A stretch of DNA of 64,000 nucleotides from CAVVYW01 sp963752605. Its GTDB lineage: Bacteria; Actinomycetota; Thermoleophilia; Solirubrobacterales; 70-9. The notes under the pieces are model-generated. The model searched no databases. It was not told the DNA's origin and saw only the letters and a program-made list of their open reading frames with translations. A program made the translations under genes and the position numbers. Positions 35,310 to 44,326 of this stretch are shown one piece after another. The stretch lies in assembly GCA_963752605.1 (NCBI GenBank), contig CAVVYW010000005.1:992001-1056000 (forward strand), in the 5' to 3' direction. The first letter of the stretch is position 1. Every line of letters starts with the position of its first letter.

Positions 35310-35954
35310 ATGAAGGTGGCGATCGGGGGTGGGCACGGCCAGATCGGGCTGCGGCTGACCAAGCTGTTGAGTGAGCGCGGCGATCAGGTCCTCTCGCTGA
35401 TCCGCAATCCCGACCACGCCGGTGACGTGCGCGCGGCCGGGGGTGAGCCGATCCCCTGCGATCTGGAGGACGCCGGTGTGGAGGAGGTGACCGAGGCGAT
35501 CGACGGGGCCGATGCGGTCGTCTTCGCCGCCGGGGCAGGTCCTGGCAGCGGTCCGGAGCGCAAGGAGACGATGGACTACGGCGGGGCCGTGAAGCTGATC
35601 GAGGGGGCGAAGCGACGGGGGATCAAGCGCTACGTGATCGTCAGCTCGATGGGCGCCGACCCCGATGCAGAGGGCGACGGTTTCGCCGTCTATCAGCGCG
35701 CGAAAGGGCGCGCCGACGCCGCCCTCCGGGAGAGCGGCCTCGCCTACACGATCATCCGCCCCACCCGGCTCACCGACGAGCCGGGCACGGGCAAGGTCAC
35801 GATCGGCGAGAGCCTCGAGTTCAGCGAGGTCAGCCGCGACGACGTCGCCGCCGTGATCGCCGCCAGCCTCCACTCCGCCGAAGCGATCGGGAAGACCTTC
35901 GAGCTGACCGCTGGCGACACGCCGATCGAGGACGCCGTCGCCCGCGTCGAATAG
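35310..35954 (+). CDS. NAD(P)-binding SDR (atypical, NmrA-like)
   Basis: 214 residues. N-terminal Rossmann motif GGGHGQIGLRLTKLL, then VVFAAGAGPGSG, YVIVSSMGAD (in place of the YxxxK region), GLAYTIIRPTRLTDEPGTG. Pattern of NAD(P)H-binding sugar-epimerase-like proteins such as YwnB/HSCARG types. Reaction unknown. Four nt after the reductase gene. Confidence 0.9.
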   Translation: MKVAIGGGHGQIGLRLTKLLSERGDQVLSLIRNPDHAGDVRAAGGEPIPCDLEDAGVEEVTEAIDGADAVVFAAGAGPGSGPERKETMDYGGAVKLIEGAKRRGIKRYVIVSSMGADPDAEGDGFAVYQRAKGRADAALRESGLAYTIIRPTRLTDEPGTGKVTIGESLEFSEVSRDDVAAVIAASLHSAEAIGKTFELTAGDTPIEDAVARVE

Positions 35955-35978
35955 CGTCCTCCGGCTAGCAATCTGCTC

Positions 35979-36823
35979 TCAGAGGGTGGCGCCGAGCCGC
36001 TCGGGCGCGTGCTCGCGAATGAAGGTTTCAAGCTCGTCGAGCGAGGAGGTGAACGGCACCACCGGAACCAGCCGATCGACGCCGAGCTCGCCGTAGGCCT
36101 TCACCACGTCGGCGTCCACCTCCCCGGCGGGCGTGACGGTGATCTCGAAATCGCTCTCGTCCCGGCCCTCCGCCGCGAGGGCCTCGCGGACGCTGGCAAC
36201 GTCCTTCGCCGTCTTCTCCTGGTCGCGCCAGAACCCGTACCAGCCCTGGCCGCTGCGGGCCGCCCGGCGGAACGCGGCGCGAGTGTGGCCCCCGACCATC
36301 ACGGGCAGGGGCTTCTGGACGGGACGCGGATGGGCATTGACGCCCGAGAAGCTCACGAACTCGCCCTCGAAGGACGGCCTCTCCTCCTCCCAGAGCGCGC
36401 GCATCGCCGCCAGGTACTCGTCGGAGCGAGTGCCGCGGCGCTCCATCGGGACCCCGATGGCCGCCATCTCGGGCTCGAGGTAGCCGACGCCCATCCCGAA
36501 GATCAGCCGCCCGCCGGAGAGAACGTCGAGGGTGGCGAGCTGCTTCGCGAGCACCAGCGGATTCCGCTGCGGCAGGATCACGATCCCGGTCGCGAGCTTG
36601 ATCCGCTCGGTGATCCCGCGAGGAAACTCAGGCCCACCGCCCCGTCGAGGATCGGGTCCTCCGGTTGCATCGGTGAGGGCTTGACGTGCGGGTCCGGCAC
36701 GACCACGTGCTCGCCGAACCAGATCGATTCGTACCCGAGCTCCTCTGCGAGCGGCCCGAGGCGAGCGAGCGTCTCCCGCGGCTCGGCCGTCTGGTTGAGT
36801 GCGAAGAGGCCGAGCGAGGGCAT
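35979..36823 (-). CDS. LLM-class F420-dependent oxidoreductase (frame-broken)
   Basis: About 281 residues after joining. ATG 36823 begins MPSLGLFALNQTAEPRETLARLGPLAEELGYESIWFGEHVVVPD; the frame then shifts near 36625 and goes on with ITERIKLATGIVILPQRNPLVLAKQLATLDVLSGGRLIFGMGVGYLEPE and the luciferase-like core to GVDRLVPVVPF. One base seems to be missing around the LAG/ITER joint. Luciferase-like monooxygenase fold, F420 subclass by the GxGVGYLxPE-type signature (as I recall it). It fits with the F420 reductase 0.7 kb away. Confidence 0.82.
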
Positions 36824-36936
36824 GCCCGTCCACCCTATCCAGAGCGACTGCACGCTCGCCCGCCAAGGCCGTCGGACGGGTCGAATAGCGTCCTCCCGCG
36901 CCATACAGTCTTTTGGGAGCTACGAAGGGAGAGCAG

Positions 36937-37401
36937 ATGAACGGACACGCACTAGCTGTGGCTGGAGTCGCGGTGGTCCTCGGTCTTGCCGGGACCGCGC
37001 TCGGAATCGTCGCCCTGGCCACGGGAGGGGGTTTCGAGGAGAAGACCCTCGAACTGAGAGAGAGCAAGGGCAGCGAGGAGCGGATCGACTTCCAGACGGG
37101 GACGGCCCATCCGTCTCACCAGTTCGACGGTTGGACGATCGTGCGGCAGGTCAGTGGTGACTCGACCGGCGAGCACACCGTCACCTGTCTGGGGATCGTG
37201 CGCGACAACATCGAGTGCAACGGCGCATTCCAGCTCGAGGACGGAGATCTCGAGGTCGAGGGGACTTCGGAGGCCAAGAGAACCGGGCAGGCGACGAACG
37301 CGATCGTCGGCGGCACCGGAGCCTATGAGGGAGCGACCGGCGAGGTCGAGATCGACTACGTGGCCGACACCTTCAAGCTGCACCTGCTGATCCCGGAGTA
37401 A
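36937..37401 (+). CDS. Exported allene-oxide-cyclase/dirigent-like barrel protein
   Basis: 154 residues from ATG 36937, with GAAGGGAGAG upstream. A membrane anchor or signal (about 4-28) and then a beta-barrel-like domain with EHTVTCLGIVRDNIECNGAFQLEDGDLEVEG and the typical IVGGTGAYEGATGEVEIDY. This ending is characteristic of AOC/dirigent-like barrels. Role unknown; proteins of this kind are common in actinobacterial exoproteomes. Confidence 0.78.
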   Translation: MNGHALAVAGVAVVLGLAGTALGIVALATGGGFEEKTLELRESKGSEERIDFQTGTAHPSHQFDGWTIVRQVSGDSTGEHTVTCLGIVRDNIECNGAFQLEDGDLEVEGTSEAKRTGQATNAIVGGTGAYEGATGEVEIDYVADTFKLHLLIPE

Positions 37402-37423
37402 GCCGCTTCGCCATCATTGGTGG

Positions 37424-38173
37424 ATGCCGGAACCCGCCCTCCAGCTGCGCGGCCTGACCAAGCGCTACGACGACGGCACCCTCGCGCTCGACGCGCTCGA
37501 CCTCGAGGTGCCGTCCGGCAGCTTCTTCGGGCTGCTCGGGCCCAACGGCGCCGGCAAGACCACGCTGATCAGCGCCGTCTGCAACCTGATCCGGATCACC
37601 GAGGGCGAGGCGCTGGTCTTCGGCCTCCCCGCGTCCTGCCTGGAGGCGCGCCGCCAGATCGGGATCGCCGAGCAGGAGCCGAACCTCGACCGCTTCCTCA
37701 CCGTGCGCGAGACGCTCGTCTACCACGGCGGGTACTACGGGATGGAGAAGGAGGCCGCCGAGGAGCGGGCCGAGCAGATGATCGACGTCTTCGACCTGCG
37801 CCCCAAGCGCGACGTCCGGGCCCCGAAGCTCTCCGGCGGGATGCGCCGCCGCCTGCTGCTCGCCCGCGCGCTGCTCCACGAGCCGCGCCTGGTGATCCTC
37901 GACGAGCCGACCGCCGGCGTGGACATCGAGCTGCGCCACGAGCTCTGGCGCTACATCCGCCGCCTGCACGATCAGGGCACGACCATCCTGCTCACCACCC
38001 ACTACCTGGAGGAGGCCGAGACGCTCTGCGAGGAGATCGCGCTGATCGGCGGCGGGCGGATCATCGCCCGCGACACCTCGGCCGGGCTCAAGGACCGCTA
38101 CGAGGCGGACAGCCTGGAGCAGGTCTATCTGAAGACCGTCGCGACGCGGCGGCCGGTCGAGGAACCCGCCTGA
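37424..38173 (+). CDS. ABC-2 type exporter ATPase
   Basis: 249 residues. Walker A GPNGAGKTT, Q-loop GIAEQEPN, signature LSGGMRRRLLLARAL, Walker B LVILDEPTAGVD and H-loop LTTHYLEEAE: DrrA/NodI-type ATPase of drug or polysaccharide exporters. The matching permease is probably at 40614-41405, but a secreted-protein gene, a permease fragment and a VOC gene lie in between, so the original ATPase-permease unit has been split. CATCAT lies 6 nt before the ATG. Confidence 0.95.
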   Translation: MPEPALQLRGLTKRYDDGTLALDALDLEVPSGSFFGLLGPNGAGKTTLISAVCNLIRITEGEALVFGLPASCLEARRQIGIAEQEPNLDRFLTVRETLVYHGGYYGMEKEAAEERAEQMIDVFDLRPKRDVRAPKLSGGMRRRLLLARALLHEPRLVILDEPTAGVDIELRHELWRYIRRLHDQGTTILLTTHYLEEAETLCEEIALIGGGRIIARDTSAGLKDRYEADSLEQVYLKTVATRRPVEEPA

Positions 38174-38177
38174 GCCC

Positions 38178-39350
38178 CTAGGGCTTCGGGCAGGGCTGCA
38201 TGCCGTATCCGACCCCGGCGGGCGGGGCGGTGGCGTCGGCCTGGCCGGCCGCCGGAACGGTGGTGGCGGCGCCCTCGGTCGTCGTGGCCGCGCCCGGGTG
38301 CTGGCGCTCGATCGAGATGCCGTAGGGGCCGGAGGCCCCCAGGACGACGAAGCTCACCATGGCGTTCCCCTGGTCGCTCAGCATGAAGTCGGCTGGGTTC
38401 GGAGGCATGATCCCTCCCGCCCCCGCAAGGGTCACCTTCCCCTTCTGGCCGGCCGGGCCCTTGAGGTAGACGCAGATCCGGGTCAACTCCGCGCCCTTGG
38501 CGAAGGTGACGAAGTTGCCCTCGGCCGGGTTCGACGTTCCGCATGTACGTGAGCAGCGAGTCCTTGGCGATGATCGCCTTGCCCAGCTTCTTGCCGACGA
38601 TCTTGCGGTTCTTGGCGGCCCCGGCCCGGACCAGGGCCTGGTCCACCTCGTCGAGGTTGTCGAACCAGACGATGAAGGGGACGCCGAAGATGGAGGGAGC
38701 CTTCTCCGCCTTGGCGTTGCCGCCGTTGAACCAGTCACTGATGAAGCGGAACTTCCGCTGCTTCAGGCCCTGGATCTCCTTGCCCAGCTTCTTCTTGTTG
38801 GCGGTGCCCGGGGGCGCCTTGTCGCCCCCCTTCTGCTCGTTCTCGATCGCCGTGAGCCTGTTGATCAGATCCTGGACAGACTTGTTGAGCTCGCCGAGCT
38901 GGGTGTCCAGCTCCGGCGGGGCCTTCTGACCGTTGGTGAATCCGGCCCTCGCGCTCTGCAGGCATTCGAGCGCCTTCTTGACGTGCTCGGATCTGAAGTT
39001 GCTCCGCGAGATGTCGATCCGCGCGGCCTCCAGCTCGACGTCGGCACAATCGAATACGAGGAAGGCCCGGCTCAGCTGCCAGTCGTAGGCGTACTGGTCG
39101 AAGAGGAAGTCGTCGACGATCGCCTGCTTCTCCCGCGCGATGGCGGTCAGCCCCTTCTTGAGGGCCTTGCTGCCGGGCTTCGGCTTCTTCTTCTTGAGCG
39201 TTTCGAGCGCCGTGTCGAGCGCGACCAGGCGATCGATGGCTGTGTACGCCGACCCGGCACCCGCGGCCGGGCGCGCCGCGGCGAGCAGCGCGGTGAGGGC
39301 CAGCACCACGTGAGGGCCAGGGCGGTCGAGGCACGCGCCCTCAAGAGCAT
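38178..39350 (-). CDS. Secreted protein of unknown function (frame-broken)
   Basis: About 390 residues when joined. The ATG at 39350 gives the charged start of a signal peptide (MLLRARASTALAL), which continues in another frame as VLALTALLAAARPAAGAG; alternatively translation starts at GTG 39309 with a poor signal. A mainly helical Lys-rich domain follows (KKKKPKPGSKALKKG ... NKKKLGKEIQGLKQRKF). Near 38535 a further frame change (one extra base) leads to SNPAEGNFVTFAKGAELTRICVYLKGPAG and an Ala/Thr-rich C-terminus. No family recognised. It lies convergent to the ABC ATPase with a 4-nt gap. Confidence 0.65.
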
Positions 39351-39400
39351 CGGGTATGACTATCCCTGGCCCGGAGCGCCGTTGTCAAACTTTGCAGCGC

Positions 39401-39481
39401 ATGAACCCCACTTTTGAGGCATCCCCTCCCCGCCCCTGGCTGAGCCTCTTTTGGCTCTGCCGCCGCGAGTGCCACGGGGTC
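39401..39481 (+). pseudogene. N-terminal fragment of an ABC-2 permease
   Basis: 39428-39481 matches 40641-40694, inside the intact permease, at 47 of 54 aligned bases by hand; the peptide PRPWLSLFWLCRRECHGV mirrors PRPWQGLYWLCRRECHRV. An in-frame ATG at 39401 precedes it as in the intact gene. After residue CHGV the similarity stops abruptly at the long hairpin (39476-39507). It is a leftover of a duplicated or displaced permease copy. Confidence 0.7.
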
Positions 39482-39531
39482 GGCTTGCCTAGGGGCAAGC
39501 CGACCCCGGCGTTGCGCCCCGGTCGGGGCGC
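39476..39531. repeat. Two perfect hairpins behind the permease fragment
   Basis: Hairpin 1: perfect 14-bp inverted repeat GGGGTCGGCTTGCC (39476-39489) and GGCAAGCCGACCCC (39494-39507), loop TAGG. Hairpin 2: GCGCCCCG (39514-39521) and CGGGGCGC (39524-39531), followed by CTTCTC. Neither has a real T-run, so termination is possible but unproven; they mark the exact end of the permease similarity. Confidence 0.6.
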
Positions 39532-39575
39532 TTCTCGCCGTCGTCACGCTGTCAGCGGACATTAGGATCGCGGCG

Positions 39576-40553
39576 ATGGAGACAGGCGGGCCAGCCATTG
39601 CGCGTCGGATCGACCACGTCAACGTCGTCGTCCCCGATCCGCGGGCGTTCCTCCGGGTCCTGACGGAGCAGTTCGAGCTGCCGGTGGCTTGGCCGTTCAT
39701 GCGCTTCCCGAGCTTCGCGAGCGGGGCGGCGGCGATCGGCATCAACGTCGAGCCCGTCCGCTACGCGCCCGGTCATCCCTCGCCCGCCGGTGACTACGCG
39801 GGCCTGTATGCGATCGCGTTCGAACCCGAGCCACTCGATCAGGCGCGCGGGGAACTGTCGCGGCGGGGGATCCCGCACTCGCCGCCGTTGAGTTTCACCG
39901 GGCGCTACCCGGCGGAGGCGAACACTTCGATCCTACACAGGCCCGCGCACGAAGACGGCGCGCTTTGGACTCTGATCGTCCTCGGCGGCCTGATCGGCGA
40001 CGAGTCATCCGCGCGGCGCTACTCGCGCGGGCTCGAGCGCGGGGCCGGCCGCTTCGCGCCGATCCTCGGCCGGATCGCAGGTCGGATCGGCAGCGGGCGG
40101 TTCGCCGCGCGCCTCTCGGCACAAGGGACCAGCAAGCGGCCGTTCGTCTTCCTCTGCAAGTACCACGGATTCAACATCCCCGAGGGACACGCGGTCGGAT
40201 TGGCTGACCTCGCCTCCCGCGCGGGCGGGCCGTTGGGGCTCGTGCGGACGCAGGAGCTCGTGGTCACCGCCCGTGATGCCGCGGCCGAGGTCGACCGCTG
40301 GCAGGGTCTGCTCGCACCCCTCGAGCCGACCGAGCCGGGGCGCTGGCAGCCCGGAGACGGACCCGCCGTGCGCATAGCCGAGGGCCCGGAAGACCGCATC
40401 GACCGAATGGTCTGGACGGTACGGTCGCGGGACAGGGCCGCCGACTGGCTGCGCGGGCAGGGAATGCTCGGCAAGGAGTCCGAGGAGACGATCAGCATCG
40501 CGCCCGACGCCCTGCAGGGTGTCAACGTCGCGCTCGCGGCCGAGGATGCCTGA
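39576..40553 (+). CDS. Large VOC/glyoxalase-like protein
   Basis: 325 residues. Begins like a glyoxalase (RRIDHVNVVVPDPRAFLRVLTEQFELPVAWPF) and has a second part with DRMVWTVRSRDRAADWLRGQGMLG, so two VOC-type halves joined by a less typical middle. TAGGAT ends 7 nt before the ATG: probable leaderless mRNA. It separates a permease fragment from the intact permease. Substrate unknown. Confidence 0.78.
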   Translation: METGGPAIARRIDHVNVVVPDPRAFLRVLTEQFELPVAWPFMRFPSFASGAAAIGINVEPVRYAPGHPSPAGDYAGLYAIAFEPEPLDQARGELSRRGIPHSPPLSFTGRYPAEANTSILHRPAHEDGALWTLIVLGGLIGDESSARRYSRGLERGAGRFAPILGRIAGRIGSGRFAARLSAQGTSKRPFVFLCKYHGFNIPEGHAVGLADLASRAGGPLGLVRTQELVVTARDAAAEVDRWQGLLAPLEPTEPGRWQPGDGPAVRIAEGPEDRIDRMVWTVRSRDRAADWLRGQGMLGKESEETISIAPDALQGVNVALAAEDA

Positions 40554-40613
40554 GGCCCTGCGCCCTACTTCCCCTGGACGGACAGCAGGCTGGGCTGCGT
40601 CATCTGGTGGAGT

Positions 40614-41405
40614 ATGAGCACGATGACGACGACCGCCCAGCCTCGCCCCTGGCAGGGCCTCTACTGGCTCTGCCGCCGCGAGTGCCACCGCGTCCTGCGC
40701 CTCTGGACCCAGACGACGCTGGCGCCCGTGGTCTCGTCGCTCCTCTTCATCGTCGTCTTCGGCCTCTCCCTCGGCGGGCGGATCAACACGATCTCCGGCT
40801 TCGACTACGAGATCTTCATCGTCCCCGGCCTAGTCGCGATGGCGATGGCTCAGGCCGCCTACTCGAACAACGCGTCAACGATCTTCCAGGGCCGCAACGA
40901 CCGCTTCATCGACGACGTGCTCGCCGCCCCGATGCACGCCTGGCAGATGAACCTCGGCTTCCTGGTGGGCGGCGCCTTCCGCGCGCTGATCATCGGCGGC
41001 GCGCTGGCGGCGCTGGCGGTCCCGATCACCGGCGCCCCGGTCGAGCAGCCGCTGCTCCTGATCGTGGCGGTCCTGCTGCTCGTGGCCGGCTTCGGCGCCC
41101 TCGGCACGATCGTCGGGATCTACGCCGAGACCTTCGACCACACCAGCTTCATCAACAACATCGTGATCCTGCCGCTGACCTTCCTCGGCGGCGTCTTCTA
41201 CTCGATCGACCGCCTCGGCAGCCCCTGGGAGCAGCTCTCCCACGCGAACCCGCTCTTCTACGTGGTCGAGGCGGTCCGCTACGGCTTCCTGGGCGTCTCC
41301 GACGTCAGCCCCTGGATCGCCTTCGCCGTCGTCACCGGCATGACGCTCGCCCTCCTGGCGTGGGCGCAGTACCTGTTCTCGAGCGGGCGGAAGTTGAAGC
41401 CGTAG
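40614..41405 (+). CDS. ABC-2 type exporter permease
   Basis: 263 residues, six predicted membrane segments. Typical pieces: LAPVVSSLLFIVVFGLSLG, FIVPGLVAMAMAQAAYSNNASTIFQGRNDRFIDDVLAAPM, LPLTFLGGVFYSIDRLGSPWEQLSHANPLFYVVEAVRYGFLG. Likely partner of the ATPase at 37424-38173. Fragments resembling its N- and C-terminal coding ends occur at 39428-39481 and 43033-43087. Confidence 0.93.
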   Translation: MSTMTTTAQPRPWQGLYWLCRRECHRVLRLWTQTTLAPVVSSLLFIVVFGLSLGGRINTISGFDYEIFIVPGLVAMAMAQAAYSNNASTIFQGRNDRFIDDVLAAPMHAWQMNLGFLVGGAFRALIIGGALAALAVPITGAPVEQPLLLIVAVLLLVAGFGALGTIVGIYAETFDHTSFINNIVILPLTFLGGVFYSIDRLGSPWEQLSHANPLFYVVEAVRYGFLGVSDVSPWIAFAVVTGMTLALLAWAQYLFSSGRKLKP

Positions 41406-41540
41406 CTCCGCTTTCACGGGAAGCCAGATGTCCTGCGTTGCGTGTAAGTAATCCTGCCTTAATGCCGGACCCGGATCGAAGGTTCGCCTCCGCGTCCTGG
41501 TCTTCCGAACCCGCCTGCTGCAGGCCTATCCTCGACTCGA

Positions 41541-42506
41541 ATGGCCGGGTTCGTCAGAGCGCAGATCGGCACGTGCTGGTGGTGCGGCAGCCCTGCCAAC
41601 AGCCGTGAGCACAGGTTCAAGCGAACCGATATCGAGCGGGCGTTCGGTCGCGGCCCGTACCGTGACGGCCGGACCCTCGTCAAACACGGATACAGTCACC
41701 GGCCGAGCGAAATGACCGGTTCGAAGAGCAAGGTGTTCAAGTTCGAGCCAATGATCTGTGTGCGCTGCAATGGCGTACGAAGCCAGCCCTTCGACGCAGC
41801 CTACGACCAGTTCATGGGCTACCTGTTCGACAACGAGGCCGCCATTCTCGGATCTGGCGAGGTGGACCTTCGTGAGGTGTACGGGCACGAGTGGGATCGG
41901 AAGAGCTTGAACTTGGCGCGGTACTTCGTTAAGCACATCTGCTGTCGCCTGGCAAACGTTGCCGAACACCGTGAGATCTGGCTCGACACTCGCCTGATCG
42001 AGTTTCTCAACGACGGCTCCTATCCGCATTGTCTGGGCCTCGCCCTCCTCATCGACATGAGCGTGGCCGAGTGTTGGCGAGCGATGCGTCTGCTCGAGGA
42101 GGAACCAGGGGACTACGGGTCGTTCCTACACCTCACTGGGCTTGGCGGCGTCCCGGCACCGAGGCCCGAGCCGATAGAGAACCCAGAGGCGGGCATGCTC
42201 GTCGGCTGGCTCGGCATCTACTGGCGGATCGCGGAGGACGAGTACATCCCGAACCCCTTTTCTAGCCCGATCGTGCCATTCGTCGTCACCGACTGGCATT
42301 TCGGAACCGAGAACCGGCTGATCTTGGCGCGTATTTCCGCGGCCATCCAATCCGGCGAGATCGATCCTCGAGCGAAGGACTTCGCCGAGGTGACGGCAGA
42401 TTTTGGACTCGACGGAGAACGGATGCTGATGCTGCTGGAGACAGACGATCACATTCGGCCCGAGCCTAGCCCGCTCGGGCTCACGAGCGATCGACTCCCG
42501 CGGTAG
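41541..42506 (+). CDS. HNH-like zinc protein, possible nuclease
   Basis: 321 residues. The N-terminus has CWWCG (C12, C15), then SREHRFKR (H24) and, after a loop, CVRCN (C73, C76, N77): the Cys-His-Asn-Cys layout of HNH endonucleases that carry a structural zinc. The Pro after the His of EHxxP is replaced by Lys. The remaining 240 residues are not recognised and contain many Trp and Tyr. Base composition is clearly lower in G+C than in neighbouring genes (32 of 60 bases in 41701-41760). TATCCT lies 8 nt before the ATG. Probably acquired; a role in defence is inference. Confidence 0.7.
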   Translation: MAGFVRAQIGTCWWCGSPANSREHRFKRTDIERAFGRGPYRDGRTLVKHGYSHRPSEMTGSKSKVFKFEPMICVRCNGVRSQPFDAAYDQFMGYLFDNEAAILGSGEVDLREVYGHEWDRKSLNLARYFVKHICCRLANVAEHREIWLDTRLIEFLNDGSYPHCLGLALLIDMSVAECWRAMRLLEEEPGDYGSFLHLTGLGGVPAPRPEPIENPEAGMLVGWLGIYWRIAEDEYIPNPFSSPIVPFVVTDWHFGTENRLILARISAAIQSGEIDPRAKDFAEVTADFGLDGERMLMLLETDDHIRPEPSPLGLTSDRLPR

Positions 42507-42532
42507 CGGAGGCTCGTTCTCCTGGCTCGATG

Positions 42533-42979
42533 CTAGGACTGGTCGCCGGACGTCTCGTTGGAATCCTCGTCCTCCTCGGGTTGCTCCTCGACGCCCGAGA
42601 CGAGGATTCCGGTCGTGCCAATGAGGAAGAACGCCGCGAAAACGCCAGGTATAACGGCAAACACGTCGAAACCGTCGCGGGTCAACGAATAGGTCCAATA
42701 CGCAAGGGGAATGCCACAGATGTACCCGGCAAGGATCGTTCCGGCGGGCCGGGTCTTGTCGCCCTCGATCCTCACTCCTGCGAGACGGGCTACTTCCCGC
42801 TCTATTCGCCCCCTGAGCTGAGAATGCGCTGCTCCCTTTCCCAGATCAGATTTCTCCAGCGCCTCTAGTAGCTCAAGGTCGGCGCGAATCTCTGACCGGC
42901 GTCGTGGTCGGCCGATGTATCCAAGTGCCCGCAGAATCGCCGCGAAGAAATCCCCAGCCGCCGAGATGAACGCCTCCAT
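42533..42979 (-). CDS. Small membrane protein of the accessory island
   Basis: 148 residues. The N-terminus (EAFISAAGDFFAAILRALGYIG) is amphipathic; a charged helical part (about 28-70) follows, then two membrane segments (about 82-97 and 108-128) and a very acidic tail (EEQPEEDEDSNETSGDQS). No family recognised. Convergent with the HNH-like gene and divergent from the nuclease gene, so its own unit. Confidence 0.65.
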   Translation of the reverse strand: MEAFISAAGDFFAAILRALGYIGRPRRRSEIRADLELLEALEKSDLGKGAAHSQLRGRIEREVARLAGVRIEGDKTRPAGTILAGYICGIPLAYWTYSLTRDGFDVFAVIPGVFAAFFLIGTTGILVSGVEEQPEEDEDSNETSGDQS

Positions 42980-43032
42980 GTTGCGACCATCTCACAGCCC
43001 ATGCCATAGCGCAACCATTGATGCAGCTCGGA

Positions 43033-43087
43033 GCTACGGTCCTCTCGGGCTCCGCCGTCAGCCCTTGGATCGTCACCGCCGTAGGCT
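43033..43087 (+). pseudogene. Probable C-terminal fragment of an ABC-2 permease
   Basis: The stretch resembles the 3' part of the intact permease (about 41278-41335): within it CTCCGCCGTCAGCCCTTGG and its continuation ATCG match the intact gene with 2 mismatches in 23 bases, and the peptide AVSPWIVTAVG mirrors DVSPWIAFAVV. It lies immediately before the nuclease gene. Shorter and more diverged than the N-terminal fragment, so less certain. Confidence 0.5.
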
Positions 43088-43093
43088 CACAGT

Positions 43094-44326
43094 GTGATCG
43101 GTGGCTTTATCGAGCAGCTCGTCGACTGGCGAGATTTCGAGCGCTTTGTCCGGGACCTCTATGCCGATGATCCCGACCTTCTGGTTGAGCACAACATCAC
43201 CGAGGTTGGAGCATCTGGCGCCCCGCGGCAGATCGACGTCAGGATCACGCGCGTCGTCGACGGCGGATCACGCGTGGTGCTCGCCGAGTGCAAGCGCTGG
43301 AAGCACAAGGTCGATCGCCCACGAGTGGACGTGCTGGCCGCGAGCATTGAGGATCTCGGTGCCGACTCTGGCGTCATCTTCACCACGTCGGGCTACAAGC
43401 CAGGGGCTGAGGCGTACGCCCGGCACAAGGGAATTGAGCTGTTTGTCGTGCGGGACCTCACGGAAGGTGAGTGGGGTCTTCCAGGACGGAAGCTTTGGTT
43501 CTACTGGCACCTCTACGCGGCCGAGCCAATCAACCTTCAGCCGGGGCGGGCGGTCCTAGTACCAATCGTCGAGAATCCGCCTACCAAAGCGAACTTGCAC
43601 CTGCGAATAACCAAGGATGAGCGCGAAGACCCTCGCCTGACACTGCACTCGGTTGCCGATGGCTCCGCTGGGCCAAACCTTCTCTCGATCGTGGTAGAGG
43701 CACGTCATCGGGCGCTCGATCTCCTCTCACGATCGATCCCCCTCCTAGAGAATGGAAAAGATAAGGCGTACCGTGCCTTCCTGATCCCGTTGCGGCTTGA
43801 TCTTTCTGCACAACCGTATCGACAGCTGCATCGCAATTACGGCGCTCTGCGCTTCGACGAGCTTGCGATGGATCTCGTCGTAAGAGTCAGCCAGACCCGA
43901 TTCGACTTTGATCGCGGCGATCGTCTGGATCTAGCCGTGGCTGTCGAGAACTTCATCACTCGGCAAAGGCGAGTCGCCATGCGGACAGATGATTCGAGTC
44001 GCCTCCGAATAGTTGAGATCGATGACTCGCAGCATCACGAAAACCCCTCGAACGTCCTGCAAAACGGCACACTCCTGCGGATTTTTTGTGAACCGTGGGT
44101 CCGCATCGGGAAGCTACCGGGGGACATCCAGCAAACCAGGTCGGTCGCCTTCCGGCTTCCGGGACTGGGATCTCTCGTTAACAGACGCTCGGTGACCGGA
44201 CGGAGCGCAACAATCGGCCGATGGAGGTCCTCCGAGACGAAGACACTGGCTGCTACATCGTGGAGGCCACCGCCGAGCAGCAGGAGCTTAAGCCCGACTA
44301 CATTGCCACTCTTCCTCGCTACCTGA
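43094..44326 (+). CDS. Mrr-type restriction endonuclease-like protein
   Basis: Up to 410 residues. The N-terminal domain is a PD-(D/E)xK nuclease of the Mrr_cat kind: WRDFERFVRDLY, then D48 in RQIDVRI, E65-x-K67 in VVLAECKRWK and SGVIFTTSGYKPGAEAYARHKGIELFVV. The rest is unrecognised. TAGGCT ends 6 nt before the GTG start (leaderless type). The last 105 nt overlap the next gene in another frame and look like non-coding filler (Ser/Arg/Pro-rich), so the protein probably ends earlier, or a one-base deletion hides a fusion with the next frame. G+C is low (53% in 43741-43800 against 78% in 37801-37860). Likely DNA-targeting defence effector (inference). Confidence 0.8.
   Translation: MIGGFIEQLVDWRDFERFVRDLYADDPDLLVEHNITEVGASGAPRQIDVRITRVVDGGSRVVLAECKRWKHKVDRPRVDVLAASIEDLGADSGVIFTTSGYKPGAEAYARHKGIELFVVRDLTEGEWGLPGRKLWFYWHLYAAEPINLQPGRAVLVPIVENPPTKANLHLRITKDEREDPRLTLHSVADGSAGPNLLSIVVEARHRALDLLSRSIPLLENGKDKAYRAFLIPLRLDLSAQPYRQLHRNYGALRFDELAMDLVVRVSQTRFDFDRGDRLDLAVAVENFITRQRRVAMRTDDSSRLRIVEIDDSQHHENPSNVLQNGTLLRIFCEPWVRIGKLPGDIQQTRSVAFRLPGLGSLVNRRSVTGRSATIGRWRSSETKTLAATSWRPPPSSRSLSPTTLPLFLAT

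Noticed and set aside
43094..43097. Reading the permease-like bases before the nuclease gene as part of that gene
   Set aside because: The similarity to the permease ends just before the GTG, and the nuclease domain starts right after it; the bases before have an in-frame stop context.
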